The notes: generated by a model not told the origin, from the letters alone. Shown: positions 1 through 11,595, counted from the stretch's first letter. The stretch: 64,000 bases of DNA from Thauera sedimentorum (GCF_014489115.1 NZ_JACTAH010000002.1:682001-746000), one strand, 5' to 3'. Program-made: numbers and translations.

Positions 1-24
1 TGCTTTTGGAGGTGGCGCGGCCGC

Positions 25-2547
25 TCAGCCCGCCTTGGTGGCGCGCTTGCGCGTCGCCGCCGCCTTGGTGCCCTTGTCGGCGGCACCGGCCTTGGGCGTC
101 TTGGTCTCGAACTCGAAGCCGACCTTGCCATCCGCGCCACGCACCAGGAAGGCCGAGAACTTGCGGCGGGTGCGTGCCGAGACGAAGCCCTTGAGCAGTT
201 CGGTGCGGCCTTCGGCAAGCAGCCTGGCCATCTGTTCGCGCTCGATGGGCTGCTGCAGGATGATCTTGCCGGAGCGGAAGTCGCAGCTTTTCTGCGGCCC
301 CACCGATTTCTCGCACACATAGGCCATGCCGTGCTCGAACACCCCGCCGCCGCACTTGGGGCAGGGGCCGAGTGACTGCTGGTCGGAGAAATCCACCGGC
401 TCGGCGGATTCGTCGTCCTTGGGCTGGCCGAAGTCGAAGGTCGGCTGCTTGTCGTCGTTGAGCACGATCTCGGCGTTGAACAACCGGCCCATCTTGTTGC
501 GGAAGCCCGTCAGCGGGCCGACCTTGCCGGTGCGCAGCAGGGTCTCGATCTCCTCGTACTCGAACTGCCGACCGGCGACGATCTTCCAGGTGCTCCACTC
601 GCAGGCCTGGCAGGCGAACTTCTTGTAGTTCTCCTTCACCGTGCCGCCGCACTTCGGGCAGGGCGTCTTCAGGGTGGCAAAGTCGCCCGGTACGGTGTCG
701 GACTCGAAGCGTTTGGCGCGCTCGACCACCTCGCGGGTCATCTCCGCGATCTCGTTCATGAAGGCTTCGCGCGACAGCTCGCCGCGCTCCATGCGCGAGA
801 GCTTGTACTCCCAGCCGCCGGTCAGTTCCGGTGAGGTCAGCGCGGTTACGCCCAGGCCCTTGAGCAGGGTGATCAGCGAGAAGGCCTTGGCGCTGGGGAT
901 CAGCTCGCGCCCCTCGCGGTGCAAATACTGCTCGGTGATCAGGCCTTCGATGATCTGTGCGCGGGTGGCCGGGGTGCCGAGGCCGCGTTCGGCCATCGCC
1001 GCGCGCAGCTCCTCGTCGTCCACCATCTTGCCGGCGCCTTCCATGGCGGACAGAAGGGTGGCTTCGTTGAAGCGTGCCGGCGGCTTGGTGACCAACGCCT
1101 TGACCAGCACCTCGTCGGCATTCACCGTCTCGCCGGCGCTGATCGGCACCAGCTGCGGGCCGCCGTCCTTGTCGTCCTCGCTGGCCGCGGCCTTGCCGTA
1201 CACCGCCAGCCAGCCGGGGTTCACCAGCACCTTGCCCTCGGTCTTGAAGGCTTCGCCCGCGACCCGGGTGATGCGGGTGGTGATGCGGTACTCGGCGGCC
1301 GGGTAGAACACCGCCAGGAAGCGGCGGGTGACCAGGTCGTAGATCTTCTGCTCGGCTTCCGACAGGCTCTTCGGCAGCGTCCCGGTGGGGATGATGGCGA
1401 AGTGGTCGGAGATCTTGGCGTTGTTGAAGATGCGCTTGTTGGGCCGCACCCAGCCCTGGCGGGCGATTTCGTTGGCGAAGGGCGCGTAGTTGTCCGGCAG
1501 CGTGCGCAGCACGTCCTTGACCGTCGGCAGGTAGTCTTCCGGCAGGGCGCGCGAATCGGTACGCGGGTAGGTCAGCACCTTGTGCTTCTCGTACAGCGCC
1601 TGGGCCAGCTGCAGGGTGACCCGCGCCGAGAAGCCGAAGCGGCCGTTGGCCTCGCGCTGCAGGCTGGTGAGGTCGAAGAGCAGCGGCGACAGCTGGGTGG
1701 AAGGCTTGGCCTCCTCGCTCACCGTACCGGACTTGCCCTCGCACTTGGCGCGGATGGCCTCGGCCTGGGCTTTGTCCCACAGGCGGAAGGCGGTGGCGTG
1801 CTCGTCGCCTTCGGGCTTCTTGAACTTCTCGTCGAACCAGCGCCCCGGATAGTGCCCGGCGGCGCAGGCGAAATCGGCTTCCAGCTCCCAGTAGTCGCGC
1901 GGCTTGAACTTGCGGATGCGCTCCTCGCGCTCGACCACGATGGCCAGCGTCGGCGTCTGCACCCGCCCCACGGTGGTGAGGTGGAAGCCGCCGGTCTTGG
2001 AGTTGAAGGCGGTCATCGCGCGGGTGCCGTTGATGCCGATCAGCCAGTCGCTCTCGGCGCGGCAGATGGCCGCCGAGCGCAGGCCTTCGACCTCCTCGGC
2101 GGCGCGCAGGTGGGCGAAGCCGTCGCGGATGGCCTGCGCGGTCATCGACTGCAGCCACAGCCGGCGCACCGGCTTGTCGCTCTTGGCGTGCTGCACGATG
2201 TAGTTGAAGATCAGCTCGCCCTCGCGCCCCGCGTCGCAGGCGTTGATCAGGCCGCCGACGTCCTTGCGCTTGATCAGCCGGGTGAGCAGCTTGAGGCGGT
2301 CGTCGGTTTTCTCCACCGGTTTCAGCGCGAAGCGCGGCGGGATCACCGGCAGGTGGGCGAAGGTCCATTTGCCGCGCTTGACCTCGTATTCTTCCGGCAC
2401 CACCAGCTCGAGCAGGTGGCCCACGGCCGAGGAGAGCACGTATTCGTCGGACTCGTAGTGGTCCTTTTCCTTGGTAAAGCCGCCCAGCGCGCGGGCGATG
2501 TCCGCTGCGACCGAAGGCTTCTCCGCGATGATCAGTTGCTTGCTCAT
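25..2547 (-). CDS. topB: DNA topoisomerase III (type IA)
   Basis: Type IA topoisomerase that cuts and passes single strands, resolving recombination and replication intermediates. The 840-residue product opens with a TOPRIM domain (AEKPSVAADIARALGG near residue 8, acidic DAGREGE at 105-111). The catalytic tyrosine is Y327 in YPRTDS. The C-terminal part adds CPKCGG-type zinc fingers, making it longer than the E. coli enzyme (about 650 residues). An in-frame start 34 codons upstream gives low-complexity residues unlike the family, so the ATG at 2547 is used. It is the last gene of a leftward run LysM-dprA-smg-topB, 111 bp after smg. Confidence 0.95.
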   Translation of the reverse strand: MSKQLIIAEKPSVAADIARALGGFTKEKDHYESDEYVLSSAVGHLLELVVPEEYEVKRGKWTFAHLPVIPPRFALKPVEKTDDRLKLLTRLIKRKDVGGLINACDAGREGELIFNYIVQHAKSDKPVRRLWLQSMTAQAIRDGFAHLRAAEEVEGLRSAAICRAESDWLIGINGTRAMTAFNSKTGGFHLTTVGRVQTPTLAIVVEREERIRKFKPRDYWELEADFACAAGHYPGRWFDEKFKKPEGDEHATAFRLWDKAQAEAIRAKCEGKSGTVSEEAKPSTQLSPLLFDLTSLQREANGRFGFSARVTLQLAQALYEKHKVLTYPRTDSRALPEDYLPTVKDVLRTLPDNYAPFANEIARQGWVRPNKRIFNNAKISDHFAIIPTGTLPKSLSEAEQKIYDLVTRRFLAVFYPAAEYRITTRITRVAGEAFKTEGKVLVNPGWLAVYGKAAASEDDKDGGPQLVPISAGETVNADEVLVKALVTKPPARFNEATLLSAMEGAGKMVDDEELRAAMAERGLGTPATRAQIIEGLITEQYLHREGRELIPSAKAFSLITLLKGLGVTALTSPELTGGWEYKLSRMERGELSREAFMNEIAEMTREVVERAKRFESDTVPGDFATLKTPCPKCGGTVKENYKKFACQACEWSTWKIVAGRQFEYEEIETLLRTGKVGPLTGFRNKMGRLFNAEIVLNDDKQPTFDFGQPKDDESAEPVDFSDQQSLGPCPKCGGGVFEHGMAYVCEKSVGPQKSCDFRSGKIILQQPIEREQMARLLAEGRTELLKGFVSARTRRKFSAFLVRGADGKVGFEFETKTPKAGAADKGTKAAATRKRATKAG

Positions 2548-2658
2548 GCCGTTGGGATGTTGGCCGGACGCGTCAGGAACGACGCCGGCGGGTGGATGTG
2601 GAGCGGCGGATGATAAGCAGCCGGCCGTGGCGCTTGCAAGCGGCGCCACGGGAAGGGA

Positions 2659-3123
2659 TCACTGTACGGCCAGCATGTCCTCGTCGTCGCCGTTGAGCAG
2701 TTCGTCCAGGATCAGGCTGTCCATTGGCTGTTCCTGCTGCCAGAGGACCATCAGGACGATGACCTTGAGCCGGTGGAGATTCACGCTGAAGCGATCCAGC
2801 GCCATGGCCCGCTCGATGATCAGTTCGCGGGTCAGCGCGTCGAGCACCCCGGCGTTCTCCAGAAAGGCGATGAAGCCGCGGCATTCCGCATTCAGGCGGG
2901 CCATCTCGGCTTCGGCGTAGATGCGTACCGAGTCGCTCTCGGGAGAAATCTCCGGGCGGGCGGTATGAGCCATCTCGCGCAGCCCGGACAGCCATTCGAG
3001 CGCCTCGCTGATCTCCTCGTCCTCGAAGCCGGCGGCGGACAGCTTGCGCGCCAACTGGTCGGATGCCGGGCAGGCGCCCGCATGGACGTAGCTCTCGAAG
3101 AGGTAAACCAGTATGTCGAACAA
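2659..3123 (-). CDS. smg: Smg family protein (DUF494)
   Basis: Small acidic protein of the Smg/DUF494 family, usually next to dprA; its biochemical function is not settled. The family normally begins MFDILVYLFE. Here that motif follows a TTG codon, preceded by a perfect AGGAGG five bases away, so I place the start at TTG 3123 (154 residues). An upstream ATG at 3177 would add 18 atypical residues. It lies between dprA and topB in one leftward run, with 93 bp separating it from dprA. The dprA-smg-topB order is common in beta- and gammaproteobacteria. Confidence 0.85.
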   Translation of the reverse strand: MFDILVYLFESYVHAGACPASDQLARKLSAAGFEDEEISEALEWLSGLREMAHTARPEISPESDSVRIYAEAEMARLNAECRGFIAFLENAGVLDALTRELIIERAMALDRFSVNLHRLKVIVLMVLWQQEQPMDSLILDELLNGDDEDMLAVQ

Positions 3124-3128
3124 GATGA

Positions 3129-3134
3129 CCTCCT
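3129..3134 (-). promoter_or_regulatory. strong Shine-Dalgarno site that decides the smg start
   Basis: On the minus strand AGGAGG ends five bases before the TTG at 3123. The match is perfect and the spacing near ideal, and it favours a TTG start over the ATG 54 bases upstream. Confidence 0.75.
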
Positions 3135-3216
3135 GCTGGGCGGCGACGGGTGATGATTGTTGCGATGCTGCGGACACGGGCCCCGCTGCGGGCGGGGCGG
3201 CGCGCTGCCGGCAGGT

Positions 3217-4326
3217 TCAGCGGCGCTGGAACCGGCCGCCGGGCAGGCGGGCGATGCGACCATCCAGTTCCATGGGCAGCAGGATGGCGTACAGCGCATC
3301 CACCGTCAAGCCGCTGCGCGCGGCGAGGGTGTCGAGGTCGACCGGGTCGTGGCCCAGGTGGACCAGCAGGGCGGCAGCGGGATCGTCGGCCGCAGCGGCG
3401 GGGGTTTCCGCTGCCGGCGGCGGTTCGCCGGGCGCTGGGTTCGTGGGTGTACCCCAGTGCAGTTCTTCCAGGATGTCGGCGGCGGTTTCCACCAGTTTGG
3501 CGCCGTCGCGGATCAGCCGGTGGCAGCCGCGCGACAGGGGCGAGTGGATGGAGCCGGGAATGGCGAACACCTCGCGCCCGCCCTCGGCGGCCAGCCGCGC
3601 GGTGATCAGCGAGCCGCTGCCCAGCGCCGCCTCGACCACCAGCACGCCGCGCGCGAGGCCGGCGATCAGGCGGTTGCGGCGCGGGAAATTGTGCGGCAGC
3701 GGCGGGGTGCCGAGCGGGAACTCGCTGAGGATCAGGCCGCGCTCGGCAATGGCGCGCGCCAGCGCCTGGTTGCGGGCCGGGTAGATGCGGTCGGCGCCGG
3801 TGCCGATGACCGCGACCGTTGCGCCGTCCGCGGCTTCGAGCGCACCGCGGTGGGCGGCCGCGTCTATGCCCAGGGCGAGTCCGCTGACGATGGCGAAGCC
3901 GGCCTCGGCCAGAGCGCGGGCAAAGGCGCGGGCATTGTCCTGGCCCTGTGCGGTCGCCGAGCGCGCCCCGACCAGGGCCAGGGCCGGACGGGTGAGCAGC
4001 GCCGGCTCGCCCTTGGCGTAGAGCAGCACCGGTGGGTCGGCGGTGTCCAGCAGGCTGCGGGGGTAGGCCGCATCGGCCAGGGTGAGGACGTGGTTGCCGG
4101 GCTCCAGCGCCCAGGCCAGCGTGGCGTCGATGGCGGCCTGGTCGGGCGGGGCCAGCAGGGCGTCGGCGATATCGCGGCCGACCACCGCAATCAGCGCGCT
4201 GCGCCCGGCGGCAAAGATGGAATCGGGCAGGCCGAAGGCGGCGAGCAGGCGGCGCTGGCGTTCAGGGCCGACGCCGGGGGTGAGGGTAAGCCGCAGCCAG
4301 GCGGCAAGGTCCGGCTGCGGCGTCAA
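3217..4326 (-). CDS. dprA: DNA-processing protein DprA
   Basis: DprA binds incoming single-stranded DNA during natural transformation and loads RecA. The 369-residue protein has an N-terminal helix-hairpin-helix-like region and then the Rossmann-type DprA fold, with GARSATAQG at 120-128, SGLALGID at 148-155, a PRRNRLIAGL stretch, and GSGSLITARLA. A C-terminal winged-helix domain follows about residue 300. The only start near the conserved N-terminus is TTG at 4326, three bases after the stop of the LysM gene, which suggests translational coupling. Whether this strain is naturally competent cannot be told from this window. Confidence 0.93.
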   Translation of the reverse strand: MTPQPDLAAWLRLTLTPGVGPERQRRLLAAFGLPDSIFAAGRSALIAVVGRDIADALLAPPDQAAIDATLAWALEPGNHVLTLADAAYPRSLLDTADPPVLLYAKGEPALLTRPALALVGARSATAQGQDNARAFARALAEAGFAIVSGLALGIDAAAHRGALEAADGATVAVIGTGADRIYPARNQALARAIAERGLILSEFPLGTPPLPHNFPRRNRLIAGLARGVLVVEAALGSGSLITARLAAEGGREVFAIPGSIHSPLSRGCHRLIRDGAKLVETAADILEELHWGTPTNPAPGEPPPAAETPAAAADDPAAALLVHLGHDPVDLDTLAARSGLTVDALYAILLPMELDGRIARLPGGRFQRR

Positions 4327-4329
4327 GAC

Positions 4330-5349
4330 TCAGGGTTTGCGGATGCTGTCGCCCACGGTGACCTGGCCGTCGGTGTTCATCACCAGGGCGTAGGAGACGC
4401 GGTCGAAGACGCGGAACACGAAGGCCAGGCCGTAGCGCTGCTCCGGCAGGGCGATGGTTTCGCCCTCGTACTTGACGCTGCCGCGGTTGCGCCACAGGGC
4501 GACCACGTGGCCGCTTTCCAGGCCCTCGCGCTCGCCGGCGCCGAGCACCACGACGTGGTGCATCCCGGTGACCTCGACCCCGCGGTGGATGGCGACGATA
4601 CGGCCATTGACCTCGGTTTCCGGCGCGTGCGGCGCATAGGAGAACACGGTGGGCACCTCGCTGGGCAGCATCCGGTCGCCCTGGCCGATCTCCTCGAGGG
4701 CGCGCACCAGCTGCAGGGTGGCGGGCTGGCCGTGTTCGGTGACCCGCGCGGAGCCGAGATGGACCGCCTGGTAGGCGAGCACTTCCTTGGTCATCGGGTC
4801 GACCAGGGCTTCGGCCTTGCGATAGACCTCCCAGCTGTCCTGGTCTGCGGTCACGTCCTTGGCGAACACCGTGTCGCCGCCGCCGGCATAGACCCGGCTG
4901 CCGTCGTTGGCGATGATGGTCGCGGAGTTGGCGATATCCTCGTCATCGACCACCAGCGGCGCGACGAGGAAGGGCTGGATCACGTCCAGCGGAATGCTGG
5001 GGATGGGTTGCGCGGCCGGTTCGGAGTAGACCTGCGGGTGGAGCTTCTGGTCCTGCGTGCCGAGGCGGCGGCCGATGCTCAGCCAGGGGCCGTTGCGGTC
5101 GAGGAAGATCACCTGGCCGGGATAGATCAGGTGCGGGTTGCGGATCTGTTCGCGGTTGAGCCGCCAGACCTCGGGCCAGCGCCACGGCTGCTTGAGGAAG
5201 CGCCCGGAGATGTCCCACAAGGTGTCGCCGCGCACCACGGTGTAGGTGTCTGGGGCGTCGTCCGCGATCTCGACCGGCGCCTGGGCTGCCGCGTTGCCGG
5301 CCAGCAGGGCCGCTGCGCTGAGAAGGAGAGGGAATATAATGCGGATCAT
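4330..5349 (-). CDS. exported LysM-domain protein
   Basis: Secreted or periplasmic peptidoglycan-binding protein of 339 residues. A cleavable signal peptide covers about residues 1-23 (hydrophobic core LLLSAAALLAG, AQA cleavage site). A single LysM domain at about 35-83 (VRGDTLWDISGRFL, NPHLIYPGQVIFL) is followed by a ~250-residue domain of unknown role. The ATG at 5349 directly precedes the signal peptide; an upstream ATG at 5520 would bury it. It heads the leftward dprA-smg-topB run and diverges from def. The family is found upstream of dprA in many betaproteobacteria, so a cell-envelope role is inferred. Confidence 0.85.
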   Translation of the reverse strand: MIRIIFPLLLSAAALLAGNAAAQAPVEIADDAPDTYTVVRGDTLWDISGRFLKQPWRWPEVWRLNREQIRNPHLIYPGQVIFLDRNGPWLSIGRRLGTQDQKLHPQVYSEPAAQPIPSIPLDVIQPFLVAPLVVDDEDIANSATIIANDGSRVYAGGGDTVFAKDVTADQDSWEVYRKAEALVDPMTKEVLAYQAVHLGSARVTEHGQPATLQLVRALEEIGQGDRMLPSEVPTVFSYAPHAPETEVNGRIVAIHRGVEVTGMHHVVVLGAGEREGLESGHVVALWRNRGSVKYEGETIALPEQRYGLAFVFRVFDRVSYALVMNTDGQVTVGDSIRKP

Positions 5350-5522
5350 TGCTCGCTTCCGGTTGGTGCGGGCCGGGGATAACCGGTCCGGAACGCTTGA
5401 GGCCGTGAGCAAGTCGAAGCGGCTGATTCGACAACCGTTCCGCCTCGCATGTCCGACCCAGCACATGGGCATGCCAAAGCGCTTGAAATTCTGCACGTAA
5501 TGTCTTAACCCGGCAAGCATTT

Positions 5523-6026
5523 ATGGCCCTACTACCTATCCTTCGCTATCCCGATCCCCGCTTGCACACCCGGGCCGCCCCGGTGACCACGGTCGACGAC
5601 GAGATCCGCACGCTGGTGCGCGACATGGCCGAAACCATGTACGAGGCCCCGGGTATCGGCCTGGCCGCCACCCAGGTGAATGTGCACAAGCGGGTGGTGG
5701 TCATCGACGTGTCGGAAGACCGTTCGGCGCTGATGGCCTTCATCAACCCCGAGATCCTCGAGCGCGATGGCGAGCAGGTATGCGAGGAAGGCTGCCTGTC
5801 GGTGCCGGGCATCTACGAGAAGGTGACCCGTGCCGAACACGTCAAGGTGCGCGCCCTCAACGGCGACGGCGAACCCTTCGAGCTCGAGGCCGACGGCCTG
5901 CTGGCCGTGTGCATCCAGCACGAGATCGACCACCTCGACGGCAAGGTCTTCGTCGAATACCTCTCGCCCCTCAAGCTCAACCGCATCAAGACCAAGCTGG
6001 CCAAGAAGGCGCGCATCACCGCCTGA
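5523..6026 (+). CDS. def: peptide deformylase
   Basis: Removes the N-formyl group from nascent proteins with a catalytic metal ion. All three family motifs are intact in the 167-residue product: GIGLAATQ at 44-51, EGCLS at 89-93 with metal ligand C91, and HEIDH at 133-137 with two His ligands and the catalytic Glu. The ATG at 5523 lies 173 bp from the divergent LysM gene. fmt follows 90 bp downstream, the classical def-fmt pair that adds and later removes the formyl group. Confidence 0.97.
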   Translation: MALLPILRYPDPRLHTRAAPVTTVDDEIRTLVRDMAETMYEAPGIGLAATQVNVHKRVVVIDVSEDRSALMAFINPEILERDGEQVCEEGCLSVPGIYEKVTRAEHVKVRALNGDGEPFELEADGLLAVCIQHEIDHLDGKVFVEYLSPLKLNRIKTKLAKKARITA

Positions 6027-6046
6027 GCGACCGGAGCGCGGCGGCG

Positions 6047-6066
6047 GGAGCGGCCCTGGCCGCGAT
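6047..6066. repeat. degenerate half copy of the local REP-type palindrome
   Basis: The def-fmt spacer contains GGAGCGGCC(C)TGGCCGCGAT, one base different from the left arm of the long palindromic repeat found whole at five other sites in the window. The right arm is absent, so this looks like a decayed remnant. Confidence 0.5.
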
Positions 6067-6116
6067 TGCCGATCCGCGCGCCGCGGCATGCCGCCATCCA
6101 TCCGACGAGAACCCCG

Positions 6117-7058
6117 ATGTCCGCACTCAAGGTCGCCTTCGCCGGCACCCCCGACTTCGCCGCCCAGGCCCTGAAGGCCATCATCGACGCCGGCTTTGCC
6201 GTGCCGCTGGTGCTGACCCAGCCCGACCGTCCGGCCGGGCGCGGCATGAAGCTCACCCCCAGTCCGGTCAAGGAAGTGGCCCTGGCGCACGGCATTCCTG
6301 TGGACCAGCCCGAGCGCCTGCGCACGCCCGAGCAGCGCGCCGCGCTGGCGGCGGTGACCCCCGATGTGCTGGTGGTGGCGGCCTATGGCCTGCTGCTGCC
6401 GCCCGAGGTGCTCGCCCTGCCGCGCCTGGGCTGCATCAACATCCACGCCTCGCTGCTGCCGCGCTGGCGGGGCGCCGCGCCCATCCACCGGGCGATCGAG
6501 GCCGGCGACGCGCAGAGCGGGATCACCATCATGCAGATGGACGAGGGCCTGGATACCGGGCCCATGCTGCTCGCCCGCAGCATCCCCATCCTGCCCGAGG
6601 ACACCACCGGCAGCCTGCATGACCGCCTCGCCGCGCTTGGCGCGGACCTGGTGGTCGAGGCGCTGCGCCGCCTGCCCGACGGCCTGCCGGCCACCCCGCA
6701 GCCGCTCGAAGGCGTCACCTACGCGGCCAAGATCGCCAAGGTTGAAGCCGCGCTCGACTGGCGCCGCCCGGCGGTCGAACTCGCCCGCGCGGTGCGTGCC
6801 TTCAATCCCTTCCCCGGCGCGCACGGCAGCCTGGGGGGCACTGCGGTCAAGATCTGGCGCGCGCAGCCGGCCGACCTGCGGGGCGCGCCCGGCGAGGTGC
6901 TGGCCAGCGGACCGGAGGGCATCGTGGTGGCCTGCGGGAGCGGTGCCCTGCGGCTCGCCGAACTGCAGCGTCCCGGTGCGAAACGCATGGCGGCGCGGGA
7001 ATTTCTGGCCGGATTTCCGGTCTCTGTGGGCGACCGCTTCGCAATCGCAGCGGATTGA
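6117..7058 (+). CDS. fmt: methionyl-tRNA formyltransferase
   Basis: Formylates initiator Met-tRNA using 10-formyl-tetrahydrofolate. The 313-residue protein carries N108-I-H110, the [12 protein letters not shown] loop at 112-123, and D146 in [10 protein letters not shown], together the formyl-transfer catalytic set (Asn, His, Asp). The C-terminal domain after about residue 205 binds tRNA. The ATG at 6117 precedes the conserved [12 protein letters not shown]; a TTG at 6066 would add 17 residues of spacer translation. Partner of def upstream. Confidence 0.96.
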   Translation: MSALKVAFAGTPDFAAQALKAIIDAGFAVPLVLTQPDRPAGRGMKLTPSPVKEVALAHGIPVDQPERLRTPEQRAALAAVTPDVLVVAAYGLLLPPEVLALPRLGCINIHASLLPRWRGAAPIHRAIEAGDAQSGITIMQMDEGLDTGPMLLARSIPILPEDTTGSLHDRLAALGADLVVEALRRLPDGLPATPQPLEGVTYAAKIAKVEAALDWRRPAVELARAVRAFNPFPGAHGSLGGTAVKIWRAQPADLRGAPGEVLASGPEGIVVACGSGALRLAELQRPGAKRMAAREFLAGFPVSVGDRFAIAAD

Positions 7059-7126
7059 AATCCACCCGTTGCGACCCCACATCGGTCGGACGGCACAGTA
7101 ACCCGCAAAAGGAAGGAAACACGCAA

Positions 7127-7966
7127 ATGTTCGGCAACTGGATGAAGACCTCCATCCTCATGGCGGGCATCGTCGCCCTGTTCGGCGCGGTCGGCGCGAC
7201 GATCGGCGGGCAGCAGGGCATGCTGATCGCGCTGCTGTTCGGCGGCGCGATGAATGTCTGGGCCTACTGGTTCTCCGACAAGATGGTGCTGAAGATGTAC
7301 AACGCGCGCCAGGTCGATGCCACCACCTCGCCCTACCTGTACAACATGGTGCGCGAGCTCGCCCACCGCGCCAACCTGCCGATGCCCAAGGTGTACATCA
7401 TCGACGAGGCCCAGCCCAACGCCTTCGCCACCGGGCGCAACCCGGAGAACGCCGCGGTGGCGGCCACCACCGGCATCATGCGCATGCTCTCCGAGCGCGA
7501 GCTGCGCGGCGTGATGGCGCACGAGCTGGCGCACGTGAAGAACCGCGACATCCTGATCTCCACCATGTCGGCCACGGTGGCCGGCGCCATCTCCATGCTC
7601 GCCCAGTTCGGCATGTTCTTCGGCGGCCGCGGCGAGGACCGTCCGCACCCGGCCTTCCAGATCCTGGTGATGATCCTTGCCCCGCTGGCCGCGATGATCA
7701 TCCAGATGGCCATCTCGCGCACCCGCGAGTTCGGCGCGGACCGCGGCGGTGCGGAGATCTCCGGCGACCCGCAATCGCTCGCCAGCGCGCTCGCCAAGAT
7801 CGACGCCTACGCCCGCGGCATCCCGATGCTCACCGCCGAGGCGCACCCGGAGACCGCGCAGATGATGATCATGAACCCGCTGTCCGGTGGCGGCCTGCGT
7901 GGCCTGTTCTCCACCCACCCGTCCACCGAGGAGCGCATCGCCCGTCTGAACGCGATGGCGCGCTGA
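7127..7966 (+). CDS. htpX: membrane zinc protease HtpX
   Basis: Inner-membrane M48 metalloprotease that helps degrade misfolded membrane proteins and is typically heat- or envelope-stress-linked. It has 279 residues, two N-terminal membrane segments (about 8-26 and 32-48), the zinc motif HELAH at 132-136, a further hydrophobic pair around 145-200, and the downstream Glu ligand region [12 protein letters not shown]. The ATG at 7127 follows a GGAAGGAA ribosome-binding site. A perfect 12-bp hairpin lies 20 bp past the stop. Confidence 0.95.
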   Translation: MFGNWMKTSILMAGIVALFGAVGATIGGQQGMLIALLFGGAMNVWAYWFSDKMVLKMYNARQVDATTSPYLYNMVRELAHRANLPMPKVYIIDEAQPNAFATGRNPENAAVAATTGIMRMLSERELRGVMAHELAHVKNRDILISTMSATVAGAISMLAQFGMFFGGRGEDRPHPAFQILVMILAPLAAMIIQMAISRTREFGADRGGAEISGDPQSLASALAKIDAYARGIPMLTAEAHPETAQMMIMNPLSGGGLRGLFSTHPSTEERIARLNAMAR

Positions 7967-7986
7967 TACCCGGCGTCGCGACACCG

Positions 7987-8023
7987 AAGGTCGGCGGCAT
8001 TCCTGCGGGAGGCCGCCGACCTT
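7987..8023 (+). terminator. hairpin terminator after htpX
   Basis: A perfect 12-bp stem (7987-7998 with 8012-8023, AAGGTCGGCGGC and its complement) encloses a 13-base loop. Only a short pyrimidine stretch follows (CTTGC), so termination may be incomplete. It separates htpX from the two-component system. Confidence 0.6.
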
Positions 8024-8083
8024 CTTGCGTGCACGGTGACATGGTTAAATGCACCGCAGCCATCCGCTATTGCGAGGAGCGTC

Positions 8084-9469
<1,386 letters not shown>

Positions 9470-9488
9470 GGCGCGCAGGGGCGCGCCG

Positions 9489-11591
9489 GTGAGCGGAGCG
9501 GGCGTGCTGCCGCGCCTGGCCGAGCGCTTCCGCCGCTCGGTGCGTGCCAAGCTGCTGGCGCTGGTGCTCGCGCCGCTGGCGGTGGGCGTGCCCATCCTGC
9601 TTGGCCTGGTGTGGACCTGGGGCAGCGAGTCCTACCAGCGCCTGCTGACCTACAAGATCAGCTCCGACATGGTCACCGCGCACGAGTACTTCGACCGCGT
9701 GCGCATCGGCGTGGGCCACGAGGTGGCGGCCGCCGCGGAGTCGCACCGCCTGGCGCTGCGCCTGGCGCACGACCCGCGCGCGCAGATGGAACTCTCCGCC
9801 CTGCTGGCCAACCTGGCGGTGGCGCGCGGGCTGGATTTTCTGCATTTCCTCGATCGCGACGGGCGCATCGTCGCCAGCGCGCACAACGAGTTCTCCTCGG
9901 GCGAGGCGCGCGCCGCCTGGCCGGTGGTGGCCGCGGCCCTGGCCGGGCAGGCGCACACCACGGTGGAGCGCCTGAGCGCGGAGCAGCTGGCGGGCATCGA
10001 CCCCGCGCTGCGCCGCCGCGCACGCCTCGACCTGGTGCCGACCCGCGCGGCCGCGCCCGACCCGCGCAGCTTCGAGGACCGCGGGCTGATCATCCACGCC
10101 GCCGCGCCGGTGGTGGATGTGGGCGGGCGGCCGCTCGGCGCGCTGGAAGGCGGGGTGCTGCTCAACGGCAACCTGGAGATGGTCGACCGCATCAACGCCA
10201 TCGTCTATCGCGACGGTTCGCTGCCGCTGGGTAGCCGCGGCACCGCCACGCTGTTTCTGGACGACGTGCGCATCGCCACCAATGTGCGCCTGTTCGAAGG
10301 CCAGCGCGCGCTGGGCACGCGGGTGTCCGCGGCGGTGCGCGAGCGTGTGCTCGGCCGCGGCGAGACCTGGCTGGGCACCGCCTTCGTGGTCAGCGACGAC
10401 TACGTCTCGGGCTACGAGCCGGTGGTGGACGGCCACGGCGAGCGGGTCGGCATGCTCTATGTCGGCTTCCTGGAAGAGCCCTTCCGCAACGCGATGCGCC
10501 TGGCCATGGGGGCGCTGTTCCTGCTCTTCATCGTGCTCTCCGGGCTGGGCACGGTGCTCTCGCTGCGCTGGGCGCGCAGCGTGTTCCAGCCCATCGAGCG
10601 CATGAACGCGGTGATCCAGCGCGCCGAACAGGGCGAGGCCGGCGCGCGCGTGGGCGAGGTCGCCAGCCGCGACGAGCTGGGCCGGCTGGCCGGCGAGTTC
10701 GACCACCTGCTCGACACACTGGCCGCCAAGCGCGAGGAGTTGCAGCGCTGGGCCGAGGAGCTCGACGCCAAGGTGGCCGAGCGCACCCGCGAGCTGTCCG
10801 AGGCCAACGAGCACCTGCGCCGCGCCCAGCAGCAGTTGGTGATGAGCGAGAAGCTCGCCGCCATCGGCGAACTGACCGCCGGCGTGGCGCACGAGATCAA
10901 CAACCCGGTGGCGGTGATCCAGGGCAACCTCGACGTGCTGCGCGACGTGCTCGGCGACGCGGCCGGACCGGTGCGCGAGGAGATCCGCCTGATCCACCAG
11001 CAGGCCGACCGCATCCGCCAGATCGTCACCAAGCTGCTGCAGTTCGCCCGCCCGGGCGAGTTTGCCGGCTACGTCGAGGAGGTCGACGTCAACGCGGTGC
11101 TCGCCGACTGCCTGCTGCTCACCCGCCACAACCTGGAGAAGGGGCGCATCGACGTCGACCTGCGCGAAGCGGCCACCGTGCCGGTGGAGATCAACCGCAG
11201 CGAACTGCAGCAGGTGTTGATCAACCTCATCGTCAACGCCATCCAGGCCATGCCCGAAGGCGGCACCCTCACGCTGGCCAGCGAGAACTGGCTGGAGCAC
11301 GACCAGCCCATGGGCGCCGTGCTGCGGGTGCGCGACACCGGCCAGGGCATCGCCCCGGAGAACCTCTCCAACATCTTCGACCCCTTCTTCACCACCAAGA
11401 AGGGCAGCGGCACCGGGCTGGGCCTGTCGATCAGCTACACCATCGTCGAACGCTACGGCGGGCGCATCGAGGTGAGCAGCCGGCCGGGGGAGGGGGCGGA
11501 GTTCGTCGTCCGCCTGCGTCGCGAGCCGCTCTACGACGCCGCCCCGGAGGCGCCGCGCTTCGCCCGGCGCTGGGACATCGCCAGCGCCTGA
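9489..11591 (+). CDS. membrane sensor histidine kinase
   Basis: 700-residue kinase, probable partner of the regulator encoded just upstream. Membrane segments at about 21-43 and 338-360 bracket a ~290-residue periplasmic domain that looks like a CACHE-type small-molecule sensor. HAMP follows at about 362-414, then a coiled coil, the dimerisation/phospho-acceptor helix with H468 in GVAHEINNP, and an HATPase domain (NLIVNAIQAMPEGG, DTGQGIAPENL, GTGLGLS). The start is GTG 9489. The ligand is unknown; formate or a related carboxylate is possible because the kinase abuts the fdh promoter, but nothing in the sequence proves it. Confidence 0.9.
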   Translation: MSGAGVLPRLAERFRRSVRAKLLALVLAPLAVGVPILLGLVWTWGSESYQRLLTYKISSDMVTAHEYFDRVRIGVGHEVAAAAESHRLALRLAHDPRAQMELSALLANLAVARGLDFLHFLDRDGRIVASAHNEFSSGEARAAWPVVAAALAGQAHTTVERLSAEQLAGIDPALRRRARLDLVPTRAAAPDPRSFEDRGLIIHAAAPVVDVGGRPLGALEGGVLLNGNLEMVDRINAIVYRDGSLPLGSRGTATLFLDDVRIATNVRLFEGQRALGTRVSAAVRERVLGRGETWLGTAFVVSDDYVSGYEPVVDGHGERVGMLYVGFLEEPFRNAMRLAMGALFLLFIVLSGLGTVLSLRWARSVFQPIERMNAVIQRAEQGEAGARVGEVASRDELGRLAGEFDHLLDTLAAKREELQRWAEELDAKVAERTRELSEANEHLRRAQQQLVMSEKLAAIGELTAGVAHEINNPVAVIQGNLDVLRDVLGDAAGPVREEIRLIHQQADRIRQIVTKLLQFARPGEFAGYVEEVDVNAVLADCLLLTRHNLEKGRIDVDLREAATVPVEINRSELQQVLINLIVNAIQAMPEGGTLTLASENWLEHDQPMGAVLRVRDTGQGIAPENLSNIFDPFFTTKKGSGTGLGLSISYTIVERYGGRIEVSSRPGEGAEFVVRLRREPLYDAAPEAPRFARRWDIASA

Positions 11592-11595
11592 GAAG

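Noticed and set aside
919..2613. Long plus-strand frame opposite topB
   Set aside because: Translated composition is repetitive and shadow-like; topB motifs on the other strand are complete.
3150..5382. Plus-strand frames opposite dprA and the LysM gene
   Set aside because: No start context or domains; both minus-strand genes are well supported.
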